The notes under the pieces: generated by a model
What the model was told of the DNA's origin: nothing
The model's database searches: none
What the model saw: the letters and a program-made list of their open reading frames with translations, nothing else
Translations under genes and position numbers: made by a program
Source: Ephydatia muelleri
Taxonomy: Eukaryota; Porifera; Demospongiae; Spongillida; Spongillidae
NCBI GenBank assembly: GCA_013339895.1
Contig: JABACO010000012.1
Location: 6,653,932 to 6,717,931, forward strand
Reading direction: 5' to 3'
DNA: 64,000 nucleotides
In this document: positions 43,179 to 54,764 of the stretch, piece by piece
Layout: every line of letters begins with the position of its first letter
How positions within the stretch are numbered: the stretch's first letter is position 1

Positions 43179-44168
43179 GGACCACTCGTAACTCGCAAGT
43201 TATTTTGGTGGAAGAGGCCAGTTTGGGGTTACATCACAAAACAAAAATTGAACAAAGAGGTCAATAGGCTTATGGTAGACAACATTTAGGCAGCAATAAG
43301 AACTTGATCCATGCCTCCAAAAAGACAAGCGAATGCAGGCAAAGCATAAGAGGGAATGTGACGAAGTGTTAGTACTTAATGCATAAAATGCCTTCAAGAA
43401 ACGGGAGCACTCTGGCGTCATGCTGAACAGATGTGGCTTCTGTGACATGCCCAATGGTGTTCTGTGGGGCACAATTACCAAAGAACCTGGATTGATGTGA
43501 TGAAATGTGAGATTCAGATGCAATGACACCAGCTGCCAGAAAAAAACCTCCCTCTTTCTTCAAGGTATTGCACCATGCAGTATCTATATACCTTATTATT
43601 ATTTTTGAGGGTAATTCATGCATGATCTGATACACAAATGAGTGTCATAAAAATCAACAGAAGCATACCAACGCAGTAGTTGGTTATTCAGCTGACAGGG
43701 AGGCTGGCTTCAGCAGCAGCTATGTCCATGGTAAGGTAATATAAATGGACAGTGTCACCATGCACATTATGGAAGAGCAAAGAAGGGACGCAGCAAGGTG
43801 GCAAAGCCATATGCCCATTCCTCCAGATGTTTGAAAAGACAAAGGCCATGCTTAATCTCAAGCATATATTATTAGCAGGGTCGTACAGAACTCCGTCACA
43901 AATTAAGCTTACTAGTCCAGGTCCTGCTGACCTGTAAGCGACCCTGATAGGATTGTGTCGCATCTCCGATTTTTATAAGGCCATGCATACATATGACAGA
44001 GCTGGACCTTGAGGTCGGATCATTGTTTAGGTGCCGATTCGAGAGTGCTTCGAGCGCCTTCGTTTGTAATTTTGTAGGTGTAACCGTGTACATTGTGTAC
44101 GGTATACGTCATTAATAATGCTATCGCAATATAGGCTAACTTGAAAATTACATGTATCCATTTTTCTA

Positions 44169-47100
44169 ATGAAAGCGCGCTTTGAAGGAATGCAATCCGA
44201 ACGTGGAATTTCTTCCTTGGCAGAATGTACAGAGAACATTGCTGGTTTCTTAGAGGTGCTTCAGCTAAATTGGAACACTGATGACTTGCGACTTGCGGAT
44301 TCTCTCTTGACCACGCTGGAAAATTATTTTCGTCTTTTTCATTCTTTTTTGACTGGACCCACATCCGCTGAGCAATTGCAAGACGTTGCTGGCGAAATCG
44401 AAGTTCAAGAAGCGCATGGATTAGTTTCTCAAATGAGAACGTTCTTTGACCATTTTGAGGAAAGAGTGTTGTTGTTAAGAGATCAGCAGCCTGTACTAGA
44501 GGAATATTCACAACCCAGATTTGGAAGACCACCTTATTTGATTCCAGCAAGCCAGATTGAAGAAATGATGGAGTTGGGCTACTCATATGAGTCCATGGCT
44601 CGGATTTTTAATGTATCGTCACGGACATTGAGAAGGTATCGTCAGCAATATAATTTGCCTCGTGGAAGGTTATTTAGTGAACTGACGGATGACCAGCTTG
44701 ACCATCTTATTTCAGAAATTTTACAGGTACACATGTTTTGATCTGCAATAAAGTTTTCATATTATAATTCTTTTGTTAGGTTACTCCTGATATTGGTGTG
44801 CAAATGGTTATTGGAGCATTGCGTACAAGACAAATATATGTTCAAAGAACAAGAGTTCTACAATCTCTTCGCCGCATTGATCCACTGGGGAGAATGTTAC
44901 GAAGCCTTACTGTTACATATCGCAGAGCTTATCATGTACCAGGTCCTAATGCATTGTGGTAAATCAATCACATGGCAATTGTTTAAATTTACACCAGTGT
45001 AGTATTTAAAGATTTCAACCACAAGCTTAGACTTGAATAAACTCAATCTCAATATTTGCATCCATATAGACATGTAGCTGCACTCTTAAATTTCATTTGT
45101 ATTGCACAATACAAAGCTGTTGGCTAATTTAGAACACCCAGAGTGATGCTGCAATAATAAAAGATTGTTGCCAGTTAGTTTTACATCAATTAGACTTAGC
45201 TGTACATGTATATATCAAGTTTTACTATTTTATAACATGCTATTTTGTCGCATGTGTTAGGTGTGATAAGATCTTCTAATGAAGTGCAACTAACAACCAA
45301 TACAAACTTTTTGTGCAACAGATTTTTATACTCATGCATTCCATTAAAACCCTTTTTAGCATTTTGCTCCACTTTGTCCAGTGCATATTTGGATATTATA
45401 TAATCCTACATCTAGGCATCTGGATGGTCATCATAAACTTGTTCGGTGGAAACTGATTATTCATGGAGGTATGTTTTCATGAGATGTAATGAGATTTGCT
45501 TTGTACTTTATGCGTCTGGTACTTATTAATTCTTAAATACAATTTTCATGCCAATGCACCTCCCATAATATTATAAATCCACAAGTCCAAAATTCTCATG
45601 GAAGGTGTCATATATTATTTTTTAATACAATTACATGCATGTCCTATATTTACGCTACGTTTTCACAATACTTCTTGTGTTTTGCACCCAGGACGTGCAC
45701 TGTCCTTTGCATTTACATCAGCATAAAACATGTAGTGGTGAAGTGACCTAATGTTTGTCCCCAGCACAATTGCATGCATGATTTTGTAATCATTCGAAAC
45801 ACAAAAACAAAGTACATGTAATACTTAACAATATTCTCACATGGTGAATTAGTGTTTCACTCCTAGAGCTTCCACAACTATTGTTGATACCAACCATGAA
45901 TTAACTTTACTTACTTGATTTTACCCTTACTCAGCGAATGCGAAGCTTAGGGTTATGTACTTTTACGCATAATTTCAGCTTTTAATTCTTTTGCATTAAA
46001 ATACTGCACTGCCTTAAACATACATGTTTTTAAAAAGATCTTTGCATGGTCTTCATTTCAATGTTAACCACACACTGCCAAATCAAGTTAGAGCAAAGAT
46101 TTATATATTGGTCTCACACACATACATTACACTATTTAATGGTGATAAATAGTTGTACACAGCAGCGATGGTAAATTAAAACCCTTTCATGTAGGTACTC
46201 AGCTTGCTGTTAGTATATTTAGTTGTTTTGTGGCTTTGACAGTTATTGAAGCCACTTGCATCCAGTTCTATTATTCGATCAACAACAAAATGGCTGCACC
46301 TGTGCTTCGCTATATTGAACTTATTTAAACTGTCAGTCCATTACTTTCTGATGCAATGTGCATTAGTTGACACATTAAGTATCAGTAGAATCATTTCTTG
46401 TTCATAAAACAAGTCGTGCTTCATGTAAATGACTTATTACGATGAAACGAAAAATAAGTCATGTGTGTCATAAATGCATACTTTGTTTTAATTCAGAATA
46501 TGAGCGCTACTATTGTACTCTGCCCCCACCAAAAGGAAAAGGCTTTAAAGTTGTTTAAACAAGCGCATCTCTGTAACTGTGTATACGCTGCTATGTACAG
46601 TTTTCAAATTCATGTTGGAATACTCATTTCTTTCTAAAACACACGCGGCGCACTCGCTGTTGCAGATATGCACTCGTTGCAACATGAGCCTTTTTTTTCT
46701 TGAATGGGGTGAAGAAATTATGGTAATAAAAACTGCTAAACAGATGAATATAATTTTTTACCGATAAAGTTAATTGGCTCAACTGTTCGCTGCATTGCAT
46801 GTTGTAGGAAAGTAGTTATACTATGGTATCGTGTACCCTTACTATTCAACCGTCCCTTTACATTATTGTAATGTTTGTTGAATATTTGCAATGTCCTGGA
46901 CCTAATATTAAAATTAAAATTTCACGGGGTATACCCTTATATACGGGGTATACCCCATACAGAACTAGCACCATTAACCAAGTACATGTAATTAAGGCTA
47001 AAGAAATCCCTATAATTTAAGACTGGCTACGTGTAATAATTTTGGGTTTGTAACTAAAACAACCTAGATCAATTAACTTTGCTTATAATTTAGTATCCCT

Positions 47101-49072
47101 GGCCCCTCATAATTAGAAAGAACCCTTTATCCCTGGAGTGATATTCAGGACAATAGAACCTGAACTTGTTTGAAACCTTGCCAAACCTGATACATTTTAC
47201 CATTCTTCGTTAATTCCTCCAACTAAAGATGGCTCAATCATATGTGGAAATTGAATCGCATGGTTGGGGAAATAAAGGTGAAAAATGAAATGCCAAAAAA
47301 AACATCTTGGAAGCTCTTAGTACAGACACGCTGTAGTGATATGTGAAGGTGTTGACCATATATCATAGTGATAATTGTTATTGTGGATGCACATGTAATA
47401 TATCATGGTTATCAATAACTTGTAGCTAGTGTCTTAGTTATGTCAGCTTAATCTCAATAGTTGACAAACCTATTACTTACACTTTGAAACTGGAATCTAT
47501 GTGTACTGATATTCCAGATGCTATTATGTAAGAACATTGTTTACTCTTGATATTTACTAGTTAACCACATGGGCTACAAATTTTGCCTGCATGCACTTTA
47601 TGTATAAGTTTAGAATTTAGAAGAAACAAAATTAGACCATTACATTAGAAATTTTGATTCCCTAAGGCAAAATAAAGTATCTTGTAGATGCGTATGCAAT
47701 AAGAGTTTTTTATTTATTATATTGAGGCTGTAATCAACTACTTGATTTGATATAATTTGTAGCACATGCAGTGATGTACACATTTCAGTTAATTGATGCC
47801 ATTATTTTTGTCACTTTCTGGCTCATGGAGCAGTTAAAGATATCATGGGCGCCATTTCTACCATTATTGGTCTTCAAGGTTTCAACAATTTTGTTGCAAT
47901 GTATAATATCATGAAATGTGTTCCTTTGTTAAGGCTAAACATGCTAACAAACTATTTAATATAAATTAGCCCAAATGTTTGTACATATTAAAGTGTCTAT
48001 GTAAAATAAATCTTAGTTGATCAGAAGTCCATGGACAATTTCTTGACATCATATGTATTGGATGGACAGGAACAGTTGTAACAATGGCAACACAAAATTA
48101 GTGCTTTAGGTTATCATATGTTTGTACATGCAATTATAAATGACACAATATAACTGGTTAAACAATAATACAAGGAGATTACATAACATGGCTGTGTGTA
48201 GCTTAGCATGCAATGCTGTATAAATTCCTCAATCAACAGTATATACCTCGCCCCTTGTTTGCATGCCTCTTCTCAGGACACTCTAAACATATGCCTGGCA
48301 CTCAGTAATTGAATTTCATCTACCTATAGGAATTGATGGTTATACCAGAATGATAACATACCTGCAGTGCTCAGATAACAATCAAGCGCACACAGTTCTC
48401 AATTTGTTTTTGAATGCTTGCAGAGCATACTCTATTCCGTCACGCATCAGGACAGATCATGGAACTGAAAACGTTGAAGTAGCCAGGTGGATGCTTGAAA
48501 CACGAGGGTTAAATCGAAGAAGTGTCATAACTGGTAGCTCTGTGCACAACACCCGAATTGAACGCCTGTGGAGAGATGTAAGGCGTGTTGCAGTTCACCA
48601 ATTTATCACACTGTTCTATTACCTTGAGGATGAAGGCTTCTTGGACCCTACAAATGATATCCATTTGTTTTCACTACACTATGTGTACCTTGGCCGAATA
48701 AACAAGAGCCTTGCAGAGTTTAGTATGCAGTATAATCATCACCCTATGCGATCTGAACACAATTTGTCTCCATACCAGCTGTTTTATGAGGGAATGATGA
48801 ATGATGAGCACTATCAGTACATCTCTAGTCTGCCTGTCAACATACCCGAGCAAAGCATACCTGACGATACCTTTGGAATTGATGAAGAAGCTCCAACGTC
48901 ATGTGAGGACAGTATTGATGAAATTGTACTCAGTGCACCGCATGTCCCACTCACTGCTGAAATGCAACACCTATTGGCAGCAACCATTGATGCTGGAAGT
49001 GAAGACAACAATTTTGGTATTACTCATTATTTGTCAACAGTAGACTTTCTGCTTCAGCATGTACATGTGTAG
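44169..49072 (+). CDS. Integrase-type (rve, DDE) transposase, four exons, intact
   Basis: Exons 44169-44726, 44780-44958, 45416-45468 and 48330-49072 have canonical GT-AG borders and sum to 1533 nt (510 residues plus stop), with no frame break. The N-terminal part is helical. Near residue ~135 comes a helix-turn-helix ([20 protein letters not shown]) probably binding the TIRs. The catalytic fold begins at [18 protein letters not shown] (first Asp), then [25 protein letters not shown] (second Asp) and [15 protein letters not shown] (Glu). It continues to [19 protein letters not shown] and [12 protein letters not shown], then an acidic tail. This is the integrase-like protein found in many copies in fish and invertebrate genomes. 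All catalytic positions are kept, so it could be active. It is divergent from the HECT gene. Confidence 0.85.
45469..48329. other. Third intron of the integrase gene
   Basis: 2.9 kb, AT-rich. No ORF with motifs and no clear repeat. Its length against the other introns (53 and 457 bp) hints at an old, unrecognisable insertion. Confidence 0.4.
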
Positions 49073-49175
49073 ATATTGTTGTGCAGACTTGAAAATCTTT
49101 GGACTGCATTGTATATATTCTTTTCAAAACTAGTGTGCAAGTTGTATACTTGAGTGAAGTGTGGGTGTATGAGTG

Positions 49176-49178
<3 letters not shown>

Positions 49179-49217
<39 letters not shown>
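49179..49217. repeat. (GA)n microsatellite
   Basis: About 19 GA units, ~110 bp after the integrase stop codon. Confidence 0.9.
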
Positions 49218-49218
<1 letters not shown>

Positions 49219-50405
49219 CCTCAGAAATGCCTGAGTCCTGTGAATAGATCGTTGCCTTTTTTACGTTAAAGCGGTATTGTACTTAACCAGGGTATTGATA
49301 TACAAATAAAATTTTAATAAGGTGCAAGGAGATTAATGTGCAAAAATCGATACCGAGCCTTAGTATTGCGTACTTAGAAACCCACGCGTACGCGGGGTAG
49401 CAAAGTGCCAGCCTTGAAACCAGTGACCAAGAAAGCTCGCGCGTGCGGACACTTCTTGGGAATTCGAAGCCACTTCTGCCCGGGATCACACAATGGAGGT
49501 GTGCAATATATGATTTCTGATAATAATAATAGTGATAATATTATGAGGAAGGGTTTGTGTTGAACGTTACAGACCATGGCACAGAAAATGTAGACAAGCA
49601 GGTGGGAGTGGCTGCATTTGTGAATGAGCCCACTCCCCATTTCAATGCTGACTGGCAAATGAGATTGCCTACAATTCTGCAAACACAAAAGCATAACAAC
49701 CAACTGAGAGCAAGGTAGCCAAACTAGGGGGTCAAAATCAACGTTAGGGCAAAGTGAGCACATGAAACCTCATACCATGGCACCCCTTAGCTTATTAATA
49801 ATTGCTATGTGGAATTCACTTGAAAAACGGAAGGTACCCCGGCTGAGGGGCAAAAACAGCTCAAGCTTTGTTAGCAACAGAGGATGCCCGGCCCCCAACA
49901 AAGAAACATGAGGCTTTCGTCTTTCCTGGCATGATTGGGGTAATTAACTATAAGTGACTGTACATCAAAAATAGCAACTTGATATTCTTTATTGTCATAA
50001 TCACACACCACTAAGTCAGAGAAGTCATGCATGGCATTAAGGCACAGGTTCAGCTTGCTTTGAAGGTCTTAGAGGCCACATGCAGCCTTTGCTCTGCTGA
50101 ATGGAGCAGGTATTGGTCACATGCATGCTTTCTCTGCTCTACGTGACTGTAGTCTGGGGACCCTACAAGCAGCCTATCAGCCTACTCCTTGTAGGTTCCC
50201 CAGACTAGCATAACTCAAGGCTGCTGCACCTGCTGACAATCCAGCTTCCAATAAAAGTGTTGTGCTATACAGCCGTTCTCCATCTTATAACACAAGGGCG
50301 TCCCGTGTGGCTTGTTTTGGCGAGTTACACCATGCTTGCATGTACACTCCCCAGCAGGGCACAAATAACATGCTGGGCTGCATGCATGCATGCATGCACG
50401 GGGGG

Positions 50406-50444
<39 letters not shown>

Positions 50445-50748
50445 GCTACACTGATGTATAAGTTGTATGTTACAGTACGTTCAACCAGGCAGGTCTACCT
50501 GCCTGAATTTCTAGCACATTCTCTCACATTCAGATGGATGAGCGTCAGATCAGATGAGCTCAACAACTTACAAATGGCACAAAATATACATGAAGTGGAG
50601 AGTAGGCCCTATCCCTATATCACTGCCGCACGTGCGCGTATTTCTTCGACAGGGTTTGAATGGCAATCCTAGCAGGGTCGAACGTCTGACGCAATGGTAT
50701 TGACATGAAACTGTCAATTGTACGATTGGCCGTATTAGCATCGGCTGC
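49218..50748. other. Unassigned, with a poly-G run
   Basis: No gene supported between the integrase and the right TIR; the minus ORF at 49374-49763 lacks motifs. 50401-50442 is an almost pure G run of ~42 bp after a (TGCA)n stretch. Confidence 0.4.
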
Positions 50749-51085
50749 GCTGTGACGATCGAGATCGATTCTGCCGTGGTCTGGGCACGATACGGTCAAC
50801 AACTAATTAATGCCGTCGGGTTCCGATGACTACGTTTCCAATTCGCCGATGCGGATTACTTGGCGTGGAACCTGTTCGGGAAGGCTAAAACGTTATACAA
50901 CTTTTGATACCACTTTTTTTTTTTGACCTGGTTATTTTACCCGCATGACCATATTTGGAAACATTTGATACGTCCTTTTTTTTGTTGCGGGTCATTTGAC
51001 ATCCGATATCTGGAGAAACAAACCCACAGTTTGTTTGATACACCTTTTTGGTTTGATATACTTTTGTCCGCAACGGAGTGCCATA
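50749..51085. repeat. Right terminal inverted repeat of the 21-kb element
   Basis: Reverse complement of 29932-30304; ends CGGAGTGCCATA, followed by the target duplicate ATCTTC (51086-51091). Confidence 0.93.
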
Positions 51086-51091
51086 ATCTTC

Positions 51092-51916
51092 TTTGTCGAC
51101 ATGCATGTCCCCGTAAAGCAATACCTTACCCGCCTGACAAGAAACTTCAATTAATTAAGTCAATTGTGCCGCACAGTGTAATCCATGAGTACTTGTTGTA
51201 CCATGATTTCCATTTCTTTCAATACTCCTTGTTGCTTTGTTCATATCCGGTATAACACTTGGTCAGGTTGTTGCGTCAAAATACGGTACTGTTACAACTT
51301 CCATTTTCCATAGTCAGTGAAAGTGTTGCATGAACAATCAGAACTTTCATGGCAATGCAACCAGCGCCTTCTTTAAAGTACGGTGCTTTCAGCAACACAA
51401 AATGAACCTCCTTGCGCTGCAGTGGACTGATGGTAACTGAAGTCGTATAACTTCCATATATAAGGATTGATCCTGTATATAATTAACGAAAAATTATTAG
51501 GTAATGCATGCAAGCCCTTACATGCAAATATATTTTCCCAGTTGCGGCTTGCGTACATATTGCGTTGTGTTGTGCATCTGCATGCTGTGTACAGTATGCA
51601 GTATACAAATGCTCGGAAGTTCAAACTAGTACTGTTGATATTGCCACAACCAATGTTTGCATGACTTCATCCAATACTGCTAGTTCAGAGTTCATTAATT
51701 AAGAGAGTATTACTCTATTTCCTATCGAAACATGAAAACCCAACCCAATATCACTGCTGCATGAGCTGTAATGTTATTTTATTGTATAAGTTAACTAACT
51801 GCTCAAAATGATTTGAGGCAGATCCAATGATGTGCACCATGAATAATTGAATGACTCTCTCCCACTCACTCAGGTCCTTATGAGGAATATGTTTATCATA
51901 CACTACAGTCCGAGGT
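51092..51916. other. Unassigned
   Basis: No supportable gene; ORFs below 85 residues without motifs. Confidence 0.3.
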
Positions 51917-51980
51917 CACACACACACACACACGCACACACACACACATGCACACGCACGCACGCACACACACACACACG

Positions 51981-52054
<74 letters not shown>

Positions 52055-52177
52055 AACAAGATATTACCATGGTATCTTCATTAGTAAGTGGCATAACAGG
52101 TTTTTTTTTGCTAAGTCCGTGAGTAGCCTTAATCGATTTCAATATTAATTGCAGTCTAATTTGCTGATGGGTTAAGC
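51917..52177. repeat. Left half of an inverted pair, with (CA)n
   Basis: (CA)n at 51917-52052 with a few variants, then a 125-bp unique block from AATAACA through TACCATGGTATCTTCATTAG and GTAGCCTTAATCGA to CTGATGGGTTAAGC. The same block, inverted, lies at 53881-54006, again with its dinucleotide repeat on the outer side. Confidence 0.85.
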
Positions 52178-52509
52178 TAGGTTGTTATAGTATCTTTTCT
52201 CATTCCACTGTATAGAATTTCCCATTTAGCTGGCTCTGTAGTATTACTTATTAAAGGTAAACTTTATCTATTTTCCCTTATCTCCCTCTCTCAGACAAAT
52301 AACTGCATTACCTGCTACATGCATGTACCATCAAGCTCCTCGTCATATAAAAGTAAGTTTGTAGAGATCAGCCTATGACTTGCTTGGCAATGAATAGAAA
52401 AAAGATGAAGGGTGGGTTGTCTGGGACATCATTATGTGCGATGCTGTCTCTATACATGTATAAGTACCGAAAAGAGATGCGAGCACTGCGAACTTGGAGG
52501 TGTTGATAA

Positions 52510-53440
52510 TTCCCCCTCCCCACCCCCGCCCCCTCCCCCCTCCCCCCCGTCCCTCCTCCCCCCCTCCCCCCGCCCCCTCCTCCCCCCTCCCCCCCGCCCC
52601 CTCCTCCCCCCTCCCCCCCGCCCCCTCCTCCCCCTCCTCCCCCCCTCCCCCCTCCCCCTCCCCCCCTCCCCCCTCCCCCACCCCCCCCCCCTCCTCCCCC
52701 CTCCCCACCCGCACCCTCCTCCCCCTCCCGCCCCTCCCCCATCCCTCCCCCCCTCCCCCCCTCCCCCCCCCCTCCCCCCTCCTCCCCCCTCCCCCTCCCC
52801 TCCTCCCCCCTCCCCCTCCTCCCCCCCTCCCCCCCTCCCCCTCCCCCTCCTCCCCTCCTCCCCCCCTCCCCCCCTCCCCTCCCCCCTCCCCCGCCTCCCC
52901 CCTCCCCCCTCCCCCCCCTCCCCCTCCTCCCCGCCCTCCCCCCCCCCCTCCTCCCCCCCTCCCCCCCCCCCGCTCCCCCCCCTCCCCCCCCCCTCCTCCC
53001 CCCTCCGCCCCCCCTCCCCCTCCTCCCCCCCTCCCTCTGCCCCCCCCTTCCCCCCCTCCCCCTCCCCCTCCTCCCCCCCCCCCCCCCTCCCCCGCCCCCC
53101 CCTCCTCCCTCCCCCCCCCTCCTCCCCCTCCTCCCCCTCCCCGCTCCCCCTCCCTCCCCCCCTCCCCCCTGCCCCCCTCCCCCCCTCCCCCTCCCCTCCT
53201 CCCCCCCTCCCCCATCTCGCCCCCCCTCCCCCCCTCCCCCTCCTGCCCGCCCTCCCCCCTCCTCCCCCCCTCCTCCCCCCTCCCCCCCCTCCCTCCCCCC
53301 CCCCTCCCCCTCCCCTCCTCCCCCCCCTCCGCCCCCTCCCCCCCCCCCCCCCTCCCCGCCTCCCCCTCCTCCCCCCCCTCCCCCCCCTCGCCCCTCCTCC
53401 CCCCCTCCCCCCCTCCCCCCCGCCCCCTCCTCCCCCCCTC
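52510..53440 (+). repeat. ~930-bp almost pure polypyrimidine (C-rich) tract
   Basis: Runs of CCCCCC separated by T or CT, with rare A or G, for more than 900 bp. Five or more overlapping ORFs of 318-358 residues appear on both strands (Pro/Ser/Leu on plus, Gly/Glu/Arg on minus) and are pure composition effects. The purine strand could form G-quadruplexes and the duplex a triplex (H-DNA). The exact sequence is suspect, as polymerases slip here. Confidence 0.9.
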
Positions 53441-53880
53441 CCACAATTAGTTACCAACAGGTCTCCATACATTCTGCAGCATTTTTGAACCATCTCTACA
53501 TGCTGGCCAATCGAGCCTACATGGTTGAATACAAATGAGCCGTATGAAGCAGAAAATTGTACTGTGTGTTGTGAAAAACCAAATGGCCATCATTGAATGG
53601 CGTCTTTGAATACTGACATGCCTCTTTTTCTCTATGATGGTGTATACTGACCTTGATGGGAATGTGTTGGTGTCCGTGTCATCGACCTGAAGTAACCACT
53701 CCCCACGACACGATCCAATATTGGTCTAAAAAGCTGCTGCACATTGACAGGAATAGCAATATAGACTGCTTGCATAATTAGAATAAGAGTAACAGAAAAC
53801 ATAGGAGTACATGTAGTGAGGGTCATAATCATACATGCATGCATGTATAAAAAAATGAGGATGGTATGGCTATAGCTAAT

Positions 53881-54035
53881 GCTTAACCCGTCAGCAAATT
53901 AGACTGCAATTTGAACTCGATTGAGGCTACTCACGGAGTTAGCAAAAAAAAAACCCTGTTACGCCACTTACCAATGACGATGCCATGGTATTATCTATAA
54001 TGTTATTGTGTGTGTGTGTGTGCATGTGTGTGTGT

Positions 54036-54082
<47 letters not shown>
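53881..54082. repeat. Right half of the inverted pair, with (TG)n
   Basis: GCTTAACCCGTCAGCAAATT...TACTCACGG...CCATGGTATTATC...TAATGTTATTG, then (TG)n to 54082. It is the complement of 51917-52177 with ~10% differences. Confidence 0.85.
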
Positions 54083-54083
<1 letters not shown>

Positions 54084-54764
54084 TACATATTTATACTGAG
54101 GCTCACATGTATATTCCTTCGTCATTTTCTGTGTGATTCTAATAAACAACCTAATGCCTGGCTGCAATCAGCTGTGCTCTGCCGACTATTAATTAATTGT
54201 AGTGCTGATTTAAAAAGTGTTTTTGTTCTTATTTGCTGTCACCACTTGTTTTTTTTTCCACCAAAAATCGGCTTGTGTAACCCTCCATTCAACAAGCACG
54301 ATATGCAGATGACGCAGGTGCTTGTGGTAAGTTTGGCGCCATTAGGTCATGATGTTGTTCATATCCCTTGGCCCTGCGTATGGACCGACAAGAGGTGGCA
54401 AGGAGCCATGCTCCCGGTTCACATAGCATGGTACCAGCAATAAATAACATACACAAAATAGTAATCTTTCAACATCAAAAGTGAAAGATATAAGTAAGCA
54501 GAGGGGGGAGGGGGAGGGGGGAGGGGGGAGGGGGATAGAAAAGGATTGGGACACTACTTTTCACCGCTTTTTCATGATTTTACTGCTTTAAAATAAACAC
54601 TGAGTACACTGACTATCAAAATTATTCACTGTTCTTAGATGCAATGATACATGTCATTTGTATAATCTGCATACATTAACTCCACAGCAAAAATATAGTT
54701 ATTGCATTTACCAAATGGACTGCAATAGCTGTATCCACAGCCATGAGCAAAACAGCACAATACT
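54083..54764. other. Unassigned, with a G-rich run
   Basis: No gene supported. 54501-54536 is a GGGGGAG repeat. It probably contains the 3' UTR of the minus-strand gene upstream. Confidence 0.35.

Larger units (their letters stand above)
40856..44168. other. Centre of the 21-kb element between the divergent genes
   Basis: No gene is supported in these 3.3 kb; they should include both promoters. They hold a palindrome (41336-41432), a local duplication (41479-41985) and a ~35-bp minisatellite (43043-43178). Other ORFs of up to 109 residues (e.g. 43200-43529, minus) show no motif. Confidence 0.4.
29932..51085 (+). mobile_element. 21.2-kb DNA transposon carrying an integrase and a HECT E3 ligase (IS3EU-like)
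   Basis: The ends are perfect complements for the first 12 bases (TATGGCACTCCG / CGGAGTGCCATA). The inverted repeats extend over ~340-370 bp (29932-30304, 50749-51085), with high identity and few indels. A 6-bp duplication ATCTTC flanks the element (29926-29931, 51086-51091). Length is 21,154 bp. Inside are two divergent intact-looking spliced genes: an rve-type DDE integrase on the right arm and a HECT ubiquitin ligase on the left arm. I saw no DNA polymerase B, packaging ATPase, protease or capsid gene, so it is not a Polinton despite the size. The TAT/ATA ends, 6-bp TSD and integrase-type enzyme agree with my recollection of IS3EU. Smaller elements in its introns arrived later. Confidence 0.85.

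Noticed and set aside
29932-51085. Polinton/Maverick interpretation of the 21-kb element
   Set aside because: Size, 6-bp duplication and long TIRs fit, but the ends are TAT/ATA and not AG/TC, and I see no DNA polymerase B, packaging ATPase, protease or capsid genes.
52368-53493. Five overlapping ORFs of 318-358 codons on both strands
   Set aside because: They are products of the C/T-only tract, which rarely yields a stop. The predicted Gly/Glu/Arg or Pro/Ser/Leu polymers have no domain, and adjacent frames are equally open.
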